NCBI GenBank assembly: GCA_049669725.1 | Contig: JBATKU010000259.1 | Coordinates: 1-5,223 of the forward strand | Direction of reading: 5' to 3' | Source of the DNA: JAFDCJ01 sp049669725 | GTDB taxonomy: Bacteria > Desulfobacterota > Desulfobacteria > Desulfobacterales > JAFDCJ01 | DNA length: 5,223 nt | Part shown: positions 1 to 5,223 of the stretch, piece by piece | Layout: the number at the start of each line of letters is the position of its first letter | How positions within the stretch are numbered: the first letter of the stretch is position 1 | Made by a program: the position numbers and the translations under genes | The notes under the pieces: model-generated | The model's database searches: none | The model's input: only the letters and a program-made list of their open reading frames with translations | Told to the model about the DNA's origin: nothing

Positions 1-444
1 GTGGCCAGTCGCGACCGTTACCTGGCCGCTGAAGTCATCGGGGTCAACCTTTTTAAATATCGCCTGATGTCCTTTGCGGCATCCTCCTTTTTTGCCGGTC
101 TCGCGGGTGCTTTAATGGCCCAAAATCTTGAGGTGATTACCCACGAATCCTTTACGATTCTTCAATCCATCGACTATCTGGCCATGTGTATTATCGGGGG
201 ATTGGGGCATATTTTGGGCGGTATTTTCGGTGTCGGATTCTGGTTTATCCTCGAAAGGATCCTTGAAATCGTGACCACGACATTGAATTCAGCCTATCCC
301 GATCACGTCACCTGGTTTGTTTCAATCAGGGAGATTGTTTTCGGTCTGGTAATTGTAATGTTTCTCATTTTTGAACCCGATGGTCTGGCGGCCCGCTGGC
401 GGACGATGAGGGCGTATTGGAAGCTATGGCCGTTTTCATATTAG
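1..444 (+). CDS. livM: LivM-type branched-chain amino acid/organic acid ABC permease, C-terminal part (5' partial)
   Basis: This is the inner-membrane permease subunit of a LIV/HAAT-family ABC importer; it would pair with LivH to form the substrate channel. The frame is open at base 1, so the GTG there is probably an internal codon and the real start lies upstream. About 147 codons remain of a protein that is usually 300-350 residues. Visible parts are a cytoplasmic coupling (EAA-like) segment around residues 3-20 (RDRYLAAEVIGVN), and hydrophobic membrane segments at about 22-41, 59-86 and 107-125. Within the second is the glycine-rich IIGGLGHILGG typical of LivM. The protein ends in a basic amphipathic tail, YWKLWPFSY, a style I associate with deltaproteobacterial LivM proteins. 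The next gene begins 213 bases downstream and encodes the matching binding protein. Family identity is clear; the substrate is not determined. Confidence 0.9.
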   Translation: MASRDRYLAAEVIGVNLFKYRLMSFAASSFFAGLAGALMAQNLEVITHESFTILQSIDYLAMCIIGGLGHILGGIFGVGFWFILERILEIVTTTLNSAYPDHVTWFVSIREIVFGLVIVMFLIFEPDGLAARWRTMRAYWKLWPFSY

Positions 445-452
445 GGGTGCCG

Positions 453-480
453 GTTGAGTGTTTCAGCTGCAGAGCTCAAC
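453..480 (+). other. Small hairpin downstream of livM
   Basis: GTTGAG at 453-458 is the exact reverse complement of CTCAAC at 475-480, separated by 16 bases that contain the palindromes CAGCTG and CTGCAG. It begins 8 bases after the livM stop. No T-tract follows, so it is not a convincing intrinsic terminator. It may be an mRNA 3'-end or processing hairpin, or chance. Confidence 0.3.
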
Positions 481-520
481 AATCGGTAATTGTTAATAAA
501 TTTGAAGCCGATGTCAACGA

Positions 521-625
521 GTGTTTGGTATTTAGTGTTTGGTATTTAGTGTTTGGATGAACACACTAATTCGACGCCAAAGCTATCGGCCTACTAGACA
601 CAAAACACCAAATACAAAACACCAA
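521..625. repeat. Heptad-built imperfect inverted repeat A (livM / binding-protein gap)
   Basis: The left part is a direct repeat with 7-nt period: GTGTTTG, GTATTTA, GTGTTTG, GTATTTA, GTGTTTG at 521-555. The strand then turns: 594-625 read in reverse complement is again GTGTTTT / GTATTTG / GTGTTTT heptads. Aligning arm 525-556 with the reverse complement of 594-625 gives 25 identities in 32 positions, with a 37-base loop. In RNA this would be a long imperfect stem ending 18 bases before the strong Shine-Dalgarno of the binding-protein gene. There is no clear target-site duplication and no coding potential. Function is unknown; candidates are an mRNA processing or stability hairpin, or a dispersed non-coding repeat. 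Confidence 0.8.
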
Positions 626-643
626 TCTAGACTTAAACATAGA

Positions 644-650
644 AAGGAGA
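644..650 (+). promoter_or_regulatory. Strong Shine-Dalgarno of the binding-protein gene
   Basis: AAGGAGA lies 7 bases before the ATG at 658. It is the best ribosome binding site in the window, fixes the start of the binding protein, and fits the high synthesis usual for periplasmic binding proteins. Confidence 0.85.
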
Positions 651-657
651 ACGTATC

Positions 658-1860
658 ATGAAAAAATGGACTCTCGTAATTGCCTGTCTGGCTATCGCTT
701 TCGCAATGTCTTTCGGTCCTCTGCCGAACGCCAGTGCGGCCGATGTCATTAAATGGGGTGTTTTAATCGATCTTTCCGGGCCGACATCTGACTGGGGGAA
801 GAACCAGGTAAAGGGCCAGCTGGATGCCATGCGCTGGATCAATGAAAACGGCGGCATCAACGGCAAGGAATTGAAGCTGATTGTGATTGATGACGGCTAC
901 AAAGTTCCGCGCGGCGTGGCCGGATACAATCGCCTGGTAGACTCGGAAAAAGTGATGGGGCTTTATGTCCAGTCCACCGGTACGACAATGACGCTGGCCA
1001 AAAAAATTGTTGCTGACGGGGTGGTCACCATTGCGGCCTCTTTTATCGGCGTCTTTCAAAATCCCGCTAAATTCCCCAATAGCTTTTATATGTCACCATC
1101 CTACAATGACATGGCGCGCATTGCCCTGAAGTGGGTTCGGACGACCTGGAATGATAAAAGTCGCGGCCCGAAACTCTGCTATTTGTATCCCGACAACACT
1201 TATGGCCGTGCCATTTTAGAAACAAGTAATGATTACGCTAAGAAGATTGGCGTTGAGATAGGCCCGGACCAGGTGATCAACTGGCCCACCAAGGATGCCA
1301 CGGTTCAGCTGACCAACATGAGCCGGTATAATCCGGATTATGCCTACATCACCTCCACCGCCATGAACGGCGCTGTTATTTTGAAAAATGCCAAAGCCCT
1401 CGGCCTCAAAACCAAATTCATCTCCAATATCAGAAATTTTGAGGAATCTCTGATAACCCTGAGTGGCGGCGCCGCTGAAGGAACTTACGGCGTACATCCC
1501 ATTGCGCCCTATGGCGCCCCGGTTCCCGGCATGAAAAAGGTCGTCGCCTCCCACGAGAAATGGCACCAGGGTGAAGATGGCACCAATGTTTATGTAGAAG
1601 GCTGGGTGAACATTCTCTGCGTGGGGGAAGCGCTTAAAAATGCAGACAAAGCCGGCAATCTGACACAGTCCGGGATACGCGATGCCTTTGAACAATTCCG
1701 GAAATTTGACACCGGCGGGTTGGCACCGCCACTGACCTTTACGAAAACCGACCATCGCGGCAGCATGGCCGCCAAGATTTACGAGGTCAAGGGCGGCAAG
1801 ATGGTCGATATCAGCGGCTGGATTGAGCTGCCGCAGGATATGGAGTATTTCGGTAAATAG
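658..1860 (+). CDS. Periplasmic substrate-binding protein of a LIV-type ABC importer
   Basis: This 400-residue protein would capture the ligand in the periplasm and deliver it to the LivHM permease. Residues 1-27 are a Sec signal peptide: KK near the start, a hydrophobic core at about 5-19, and ASA just before a predicted cleavage between A27 and A28. C10 sits in a VIAC sequence that resembles a lipobox, but the hydrophobic stretch before it is too short, so a soluble periplasmic protein is preferred. The mature part has the type I periplasmic-binding fold (Peripla_BP_6 style): the first strand and ligand loop IKWGVLIDLSGPTSDWG (31-47), NENGGINGKELKLIVIDDG (62-80), the cleft region around STGTTMTLAKK (107-117) and lobe-2 YLYPDNTYGRA (175-185). 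The length is normal for the family. The start is supported by AAGGAGA. Location between livM and a CoA ligase suggests an organic acid ligand rather than leucine, but this is inference. Confidence 0.92.
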   Translation: MKKWTLVIACLAIAFAMSFGPLPNASAADVIKWGVLIDLSGPTSDWGKNQVKGQLDAMRWINENGGINGKELKLIVIDDGYKVPRGVAGYNRLVDSEKVMGLYVQSTGTTMTLAKKIVADGVVTIAASFIGVFQNPAKFPNSFYMSPSYNDMARIALKWVRTTWNDKSRGPKLCYLYPDNTYGRAILETSNDYAKKIGVEIGPDQVINWPTKDATVQLTNMSRYNPDYAYITSTAMNGAVILKNAKALGLKTKFISNIRNFEESLITLSGGAAEGTYGVHPIAPYGAPVPGMKKVVASHEKWHQGEDGTNVYVEGWVNILCVGEALKNADKAGNLTQSGIRDAFEQFRKFDTGGLAPPLTFTKTDHRGSMAAKIYEVKGGKMVDISGWIELPQDMEYFGK

Positions 1861-1921
1861 TCTGAATGCTGAAATAATCCTTTTATGGTCTTGAGAGTAA
1901 GTTAACTACTGTTAATTCAAA

Positions 1922-2038
1922 TGGAATAGCGGAATGTTGGAAAAATGGAATGATGGGTAATTTTTCGGAAGAGATCATTCAAATTGATTGAAATCCTTAT
2001 TTCCCAATATTCCAACCATCCAGCATTCCATTATTCCA
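1922..2038. repeat. Octad-built imperfect inverted repeat B (binding-protein / CoA-ligase gap)
   Basis: The left arm, 1922-1957, is an 8-nt periodic sequence: GGAATAGC, GGAATGTT, GGAAAAAT, GGAATGAT, then GGG. The right arm, 2003-2038, is its inverted partner; read in reverse complement it gives GGAATAAT, GGAATGCT, GGATGGTT, GGAATATT, GGG. The arms agree at 27 of 36 positions and are separated by a 45-base AT-rich loop. The element starts 62 bases after the binding-protein stop and ends 59 bases before the ligase start. It is not a simple terminator, since no T-run follows the stem. A stem here could protect the upstream binding-protein mRNA and lower expression of downstream genes, which is inference. 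Confidence 0.8.
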
Positions 2039-2097
2039 AACGTTTTATAGAAGGCAAAAGGAACCTTGCTAGTTAAATTTTCTGAGAAGGGTGAGGT

Positions 2098-3672
2098 ATG
2101 CTAGAGCTGAATTTACCCAGACAGTTTAACGCGGCTGAATACTTTGTTGATCGCAATGTCGCCGAGGGCAGGGGGGATAATATAGCCATCCTGTTTGAGG
2201 ACCAGGCGGTGACCTATAACCGCCTGATGGAAAATGTCAACCGGGTGGCCAATGTCCTCAGCGAATTGGGCGTCGGCATGGAAGACCGGGTGATGCTCCT
2301 GCTGCGGGATACACCGGAGATGCTCTATTCTTTTTACGGGGCCATTAAAGCGGGTGCGGTGGCCATTCCCACCAATATTTTAATGAAAGCACCGGATTTT
2401 CTTTATATGCTCAACGACAGCCGGGCTCCTCTCTTGATTGTTGATGCGGCCTTTTTACCGGAAATAGAGAAGATTCTCGATCAGGCGGTTTTTTTAAAAA
2501 AGGTGGTGGTCTGCGGAGATCAGGACCACCACCATCTTTCTTTCAATGAGCATCTCGAAAAGGCGGCCACTGATTTCAAGGCGGCCGCAACCACCTGCGA
2601 TGACGCGGCCTTCTGGCTGTACAGTGGCCGCAATCCTGAAAAACTGATGGGCGCTGTGCACCATCACAGCCACATGGTCTATTGCGCCGAAGCCTATGCC
2701 AGGGGCATTCTGGATATGTCCGCCGATGACCGGGCCATGGGGTCCTTTTTGTTTTTTGCCTACGGCCTTGGCAACGGGGCCTATTTTCCGTTTGCGGTCG
2801 GCGCCACGACCATTCTCATCAGCCACGCACCCAGGCCGGAATTATTTTATGAGGATCTTATAAAATACCGGCCGACGATTTTTTTTACAGTCCCGACTCT
2901 CCTGGGAGCTCTGGCCGATTATAAAAAATCCTGTGATCTGGACGGAGTGGATTTGCCGCCGGTAGAGGACTTGCGAGCCTGTGTTTCATCGGCCGAGATT
3001 CTCTCACCGGAGATTTACAGAAGATTCAAGAAGGAATTCGGTGTCGAGATATTGGAAGGTACCGGTTCCACCGAGATTTGCCACATATTCCTCTCCAATC
3101 GTTTTGGCGAAGTGAGGCCCGGCAGTACCGGCAAGCCTGTACCCGGATATGAGATGCAACTGCTGGACGACGACGGCCACCCGATCGGCCCCAATCAGAT
3201 CGGAAATCTCCAGGTCAGCGGCGGTTCCATTGCCTCTGCCTACTGGAACCAGCGGGAGGAAACCCGGCGCAACATGCTGGGCGAATGGTTCGTCACCGGT
3301 GACCGCTATCGGGTCGACGAAGATGGATTTTATTACTTTCGTGGCCGCAGTGATGACATGCTGCGGGTCGGCGGCAAATGGCTGGCCCCCCAGGAAGTTG
3401 AACATACCATCAATCAACATCCGGAAGTGGCGGAAAGTGCTGTGGTGGGCTACCAGGATAAGGATGATTTGATTAAGCCCTATGCTTTTATTGTTTTAAA
3501 CGAAAATTCATCGCCATCCGACAGCCTGAAAGAAGATATCAAGGAGTTTGTCCGAGACCGCATTGCGGCTTATAAATATCCGCGCTGGATCGAGTTTACG
3601 GACAGCATTCCCAAAACCTCCGGCGGTAAGATCCAACGGTTTGTGTTGCAGGAGAAGATCCAAGCGAAGTAG
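2098..3672 (+). CDS. AMP-forming acyl-CoA ligase, benzoate-CoA ligase group, with degenerate ATP P-loop
   Basis: This 524-residue ANL-superfamily protein has the length of benzoate-CoA ligases, which use ATP and CoA to turn an aromatic acid into its CoA thioester in the cytoplasm. Visible motifs in order are FFAYGLGN (219-226), GTGSTE (321-326), TGD (400-402), hinge region GRSDDMLRVGG (416-426) and PKTSGGKIQR (505-514), whose K511 is the expected catalytic lysine of the adenylation step. The phrases FWLY, FFAYGLGN, HIFLSNR, GKPVPGYE and AYWNQREETRR are characteristic of the benzoate-CoA ligase group. The odd feature is residues 176-185 (SGRNPEKLMG), where a Ser/Thr/Gly-rich loop of the form SSGSTGxPKG is expected; the reading frame and length are intact. 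Activity may be reduced, altered or lost. AGAAGG at 2085-2090 supports this ATG. Placement inside a LIV cluster suggests it activates the imported substrate, which remains unknown. Confidence 0.9.
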   Translation: MLELNLPRQFNAAEYFVDRNVAEGRGDNIAILFEDQAVTYNRLMENVNRVANVLSELGVGMEDRVMLLLRDTPEMLYSFYGAIKAGAVAIPTNILMKAPDFLYMLNDSRAPLLIVDAAFLPEIEKILDQAVFLKKVVVCGDQDHHHLSFNEHLEKAATDFKAAATTCDDAAFWLYSGRNPEKLMGAVHHHSHMVYCAEAYARGILDMSADDRAMGSFLFFAYGLGNGAYFPFAVGATTILISHAPRPELFYEDLIKYRPTIFFTVPTLLGALADYKKSCDLDGVDLPPVEDLRACVSSAEILSPEIYRRFKKEFGVEILEGTGSTEICHIFLSNRFGEVRPGSTGKPVPGYEMQLLDDDGHPIGPNQIGNLQVSGGSIASAYWNQREETRRNMLGEWFVTGDRYRVDEDGFYYFRGRSDDMLRVGGKWLAPQEVEHTINQHPEVAESAVVGYQDKDDLIKPYAFIVLNENSSPSDSLKEDIKEFVRDRIAAYKYPRWIEFTDSIPKTSGGKIQRFVLQEKIQAK

Positions 3673-3687
3673 GGGGCAGGAATCAGT

Positions 3688-3698
3688 CCAGCCTCTGG
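3688..3698 (+). other. Weak hairpin after the CoA ligase
   Basis: CCAG (3688-3691) and CTGG (3695-3698) form a 4-bp stem with a 3-base loop, 15 bases after the stop codon. No T-run follows. The same GCCTCTGG stretch (3691-3698) is also exactly complementary to CCAGAGGC at 3827-3834, so other folds are possible. It is at best a minor element and not a supported terminator. Confidence 0.2.
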
Positions 3699-3735
3699 CT
3701 ACAAAAGCGGTCAGTTTGATCTGCATAGAAACTGA

Positions 3736-3935
<200 letters not shown>

Positions 3936-3939
3936 TTTT

Positions 3940-3991
3940 TTGTTAACAACAGCATGGGTACATGCACGGTAATATTTAGATTACCATCTAA
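3940..3991 (+). promoter_or_regulatory. Palindrome cluster in the livF leader
   Basis: Four short palindromes sit side by side: TTGTTAACAA (3940-3949, perfect); GCATG/CATGC with a GGTA loop (3952-3965); GGTAAT/ATTACC with a 6-base loop (3968-3985); and TTAGAT/ATCTAA with a TACC loop (3976-3991). The last two overlap and cannot form together. The final one abuts the weak Shine-Dalgarno AAGG (3990-3993), 9 bases before the livF ATG. This could be an operator region or a small RNA switch that tunes livF translation. No clear -35/-10 pair was found here, so any role is inference. Confidence 0.4.
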
Positions 3992-4002
3992 GGTTTCACG
4001 CT

Positions 4003-4797
4003 ATGCTAAACGTCAACAACATCGAGGTCATTTATGACGACGTTATCCTTGTTCTTAAAGGCCTTTCGCTGCAGGTCAAAGAAGGCCAGATCGTGGCGCT
4101 TCTGGGAGCCAACGGGGCAGGCAAAACCACGACCCTGAAGGCCATTTCAGGTCTGCTTAAGGTCGAGGAGGGTGAGGTCACCGGCGGTTCTATAGAATTT
4201 ATGGGCCGGCGGATTAACGAGTTGGAACCCGAAGAAATTGTCCGCCTGGGCATCTTTCAGGTGATGGAAGGGCGCTGCGTATTTGAAAACCTGACGATCC
4301 ACGAAAATCTGATTGCCGCCACGCGGACCCGTAAAAGTCGCACAGAGATCCGGGAACGCTACGATATGGTGTTTGAATACTTTCCGGCGCTCAAGCCCTT
4401 GCGCAACCGATTGGCCGGATACCTGTCCGGTGGAGAGCAGCAGATGCTGGTAATCGGTCGCGCGTTGATGTCGCAAACCAAATTGATGATGTTGGATGAA
4501 CCTTCTCTGGGGTTGAGCCCCCTGCTGGTAGCGGAAATATTTAATATTATAAAACGATTGAACCAGGAACAGAAGATTACCATGCTGCTGGTGGAGCAGA
4601 ACGCCCATCTGGCCCTTTCCATCGCCGAGCACGGTTATGTGATGGAAAACGGTAAGATTGTACTCGATGATTCGGTTGAGAAGCTGAAAGAAAATGAAGA
4701 TATTAAGATGTTTTATCTGGGATTAACCGAAATGGGCACCAAGCGCAGCTACAAGGATGCGAAGTTTTATAAGCGTCGTAAGCGATGGCTAACTTAA
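4003..4797 (+). CDS. livF: LivF-type ABC transporter ATPase with basic C-terminal tail
   Basis: This cytoplasmic ATPase subunit would power the LIV-type importer together with LivG. Over 264 residues it shows Walker A GANGAGKT (35-42), a Q-loop region with VMEGR (87-91), signature LSGGEQQ (141-147), Walker B LMMLDEP (161-167), D-loop SLGLS (168-172) and the LivF-typical LLVEQN (195-200) at the switch position, where many other ABC ATPases have histidine. Nucleotide-binding residues are all intact. The C-terminus extends roughly 25 residues past the usual LivF end (about residue 240) and is strongly basic, with KRSYKDAKFYKRRKRW at 247-262. I associate such tails with LivF proteins of aromatic-acid clusters in Desulfobacterota, from memory and unverified. 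The start ATG has only a weak AAGG upstream; the protein start fits the family. It lies 330 bases after the ligase stop. Confidence 0.95.
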   Translation: MLNVNNIEVIYDDVILVLKGLSLQVKEGQIVALLGANGAGKTTTLKAISGLLKVEEGEVTGGSIEFMGRRINELEPEEIVRLGIFQVMEGRCVFENLTIHENLIAATRTRKSRTEIRERYDMVFEYFPALKPLRNRLAGYLSGGEQQMLVIGRALMSQTKLMMLDEPSLGLSPLLVAEIFNIIKRLNQEQKITMLLVEQNAHLALSIAEHGYVMENGKIVLDDSVEKLKENEDIKMFYLGLTEMGTKRSYKDAKFYKRRKRWLT

Positions 4798-4821
4798 ATT
4801 TTTAATCTGGAAACAGCCCTT

Positions 4822-4890
4822 TTGTTCGCCTCCGGCGGATCAATCTTCAGAAATACTTGTGCGGCGTATTGGAAGTACGCCTCCGCGCAA
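4822..4890. repeat. Two-hairpin intergenic element after livF (possible dispersed repeat)
   Basis: Two imperfect hairpins lie within 69 bases. The first has TTG (4822-4824) and CGCC (4827-4830) facing GGCG (4834-4837) and CAA (4841-4843). The second has TTGTGCGGCGTA (4857-4868) facing TACGCCTCCGCGCAA (4876-4890) around a 7-base loop, with a 3-base bulge in the right arm and a wobble pair. Both contain CGCCTCCG, at 4827-4834 and 4878-4885. No good T-tract follows either, so a terminator role is weak. The look is that of a dispersed intergenic repeat of deltaproteobacterial genomes; this is recollection and was not tested. Confidence 0.4.
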
Positions 4891-4940
4891 TTCTTCGATT
4901 TCCTTGATCTCGCGAAAAATTGCTATTCCCAGATCAAAAA

Positions 4941-4968
4941 TTGAGTATCTTTATTGAAGTCTTCTAAT
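4941..4968 (+). promoter_or_regulatory. Candidate sigma-70 promoter before the CGGC-type gene
   Basis: TTGAGT (4941-4946; 4 of 6 to TTGACA) and TCTAAT (4963-4968; 5 of 6 to TATAAT) are separated by 16 bases, about 140 bases before the ATG at 5111. The 313-base gap after livF makes a separate promoter reasonable. Chance matches of this quality are common in AT-rich gaps, so confidence is low. Confidence 0.3.
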
Positions 4969-4996
4969 AGCCCATCCGCTATCGGTGAGGTTATCG

Positions 4997-5029
4997 CTAT
5001 ATCATTCTCCCTGAGGGGGAATATAATAG
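4997..5029 (+). promoter_or_regulatory. Stable hairpin in the leader of the CGGC-type gene, containing TATAAT
   Basis: CTA-TAT-ATTCTCCC on the left (4997-5011, with C5003 bulged) pairs with GGGGGAAT-ATA-TAG on the right (5015-5029, with A5026 bulged) around a TGA loop. This gives about 14 pairs, one of them G-T. The right arm contains a perfect TATAAT (5022-5027), but no acceptable -35 lies 16-18 bases upstream. It could be a leader RNA stem or an operator overlapping a -10 box. A smaller stem, CACCG/CGGTG, follows at 5048-5068. The remaining parts of the 4798-5110 gap show no coding sequence. Confidence 0.4.
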
Positions 5030-5095
5030 GATACTTCCTTTTACATACACCGACAGCTTGCGGCGGTGCAGTTAATTTACCATAAGATTTTTTTT

Positions 5096-5102
5096 GAGGG
5101 GG
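5096..5102 (+). promoter_or_regulatory. Shine-Dalgarno that decides the start of the last gene
   Basis: GAGGGGG lies 8 bases before the ATG at 5111. Two nearer ATGs, at 5103 and 5106, are in another frame that meets a TAG at 5127, so 5111 is the start. Confidence 0.65.
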
Positions 5103-5110
5103 ATGATGAC

Positions 5111-5223
5111 ATGCCAAAGGTTGGTATTTTAGGTTGTGAGGCCACTACCCGGGATATGGACTGTGTTATGATCGGCTGCTTTGGGAATCTGCGCGGCCGA
5201 CAGGGAATGTTTGACCGCTATAC
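5111..5223 (+). CDS. Probable CGGC-domain protein, N-terminal part (3' partial)
   Basis: Only 37 codons are inside the window: it starts MPKVGILGCEATTRD and continues DCVMIGCFGNLRGRQGMFDR. The opening beta-strand-like KVGIL followed by a cysteine, then a C..GC.. segment and an LRxRxGxF stretch resembles the N-terminus of CGGC-domain proteins. These are small cysteine-rich proteins of anaerobes of unknown, perhaps metal- or redox-related, function. The name-giving CGGC motif would lie further downstream and cannot be seen. Cysteines visible are C9, C18 and C23. The gene follows livF by 313 bases with its own good Shine-Dalgarno and a structured leader, so it may be transcribed separately from the transporter genes. 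The family assignment rests on a short N-terminal resemblance. Confidence 0.6.
   Translation, partial: MPKVGILGCEATTRDMDCVMIGCFGNLRGRQGMFDRY

Noticed and set aside
521..625. CRISPR array
   Set aside because: The 7/14-bp units are contiguous without spacers and form an inverted pair. No cas genes are present.
658..690. Binding protein as a lipoprotein acylated at C10
   Set aside because: VIAC fits a lipobox only loosely and comes after too short a hydrophobic core; the ASA cleavage site at 25-27 fits better.
1216..1755. 179-codon open frame on the minus strand inside the binding-protein gene
   Set aside because: It lies wholly opposite a clear binding-protein gene, and its translation has no recognisable domain. 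It is a shadow of codon bias.
1922..2038. Rho-independent terminator after the binding-protein gene
   Set aside because: The stem is very long, has a 45-base loop, is AT-rich, and no T-run follows the right arm.
2623..2652. Compensating frameshifts as cause of the odd P-loop
   Set aside because: The + strand alternatives in the other two frames hit stops or give no P-loop residues, and the length matches the family exactly, so substitutions explain it better.
3004..3420. 138-codon minus-strand frame inside the ligase
   Set aside because: The + strand here encodes well-conserved ligase motifs; the minus frame is a by-product.
4923..5117. 64-codon minus-strand frame in the gap after livF
   Set aside because: It has no convincing ribosome site or known motif, overlaps the start of the CGGC-type gene, and its sequence comes from AT-rich leader DNA with hairpins.

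Overview
The window is a stretch of a bacterial chromosome carrying part of a LIV-type (HAAT family) ABC importer cluster with an acyl-CoA ligase set inside it. All recognised genes are on the + strand. The protein styles point to an anaerobic Desulfobacterota (deltaproteobacterial) sulfate reducer or syntroph, probably a metagenomic contig. These clues are the LivM ending in YWKLWPFSY, the LivF with a basic C-terminal tail, the benzoate-CoA-ligase-like enzyme and the CGGC-type protein. The taxon is inference from family resemblance only.

Layout: 1-444 is the C-terminal part of a LivM permease, cut by the window edge. 658-1860 is a periplasmic substrate-binding protein with a Sec signal peptide. 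2098-3672 is an AMP-forming acyl-CoA ligase of the benzoate-CoA ligase group. 4003-4797 is a LivF ATPase. 5111-5223 is the start of a probable CGGC-domain protein, cut by the right edge. LivH and LivG are absent and would be expected to the left. Taken together, the locus would import an organic acid (perhaps aromatic) through the binding protein, LivH/LivM and LivG/LivF, and trap it as its CoA thioester. The substrate itself cannot be read from the sequence.

Two things stand out. First, the CoA ligase keeps almost every ANL-superfamily motif, including the catalytic lysine, but its ATP-phosphate-binding P-loop (residues 176-185) is degenerate without any frameshift. Second, each of the first three intergenic gaps contains a large imperfect inverted repeat whose arms are themselves built of iterated 7- or 8-nt units. 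The three elements differ in sequence but share one architecture (arms 32-42 nt; loops 37, 45 and 116 nt).

Smaller signals are a run of four adjacent palindromes just before livF, two of which form mutually exclusive hairpins next to a weak Shine-Dalgarno. There is also a structured, possibly promoter-bearing leader before the last gene, and a hairpin pair after livF that looks like a dispersed intergenic repeat. No tRNA, rRNA, CRISPR array or transposase is visible.
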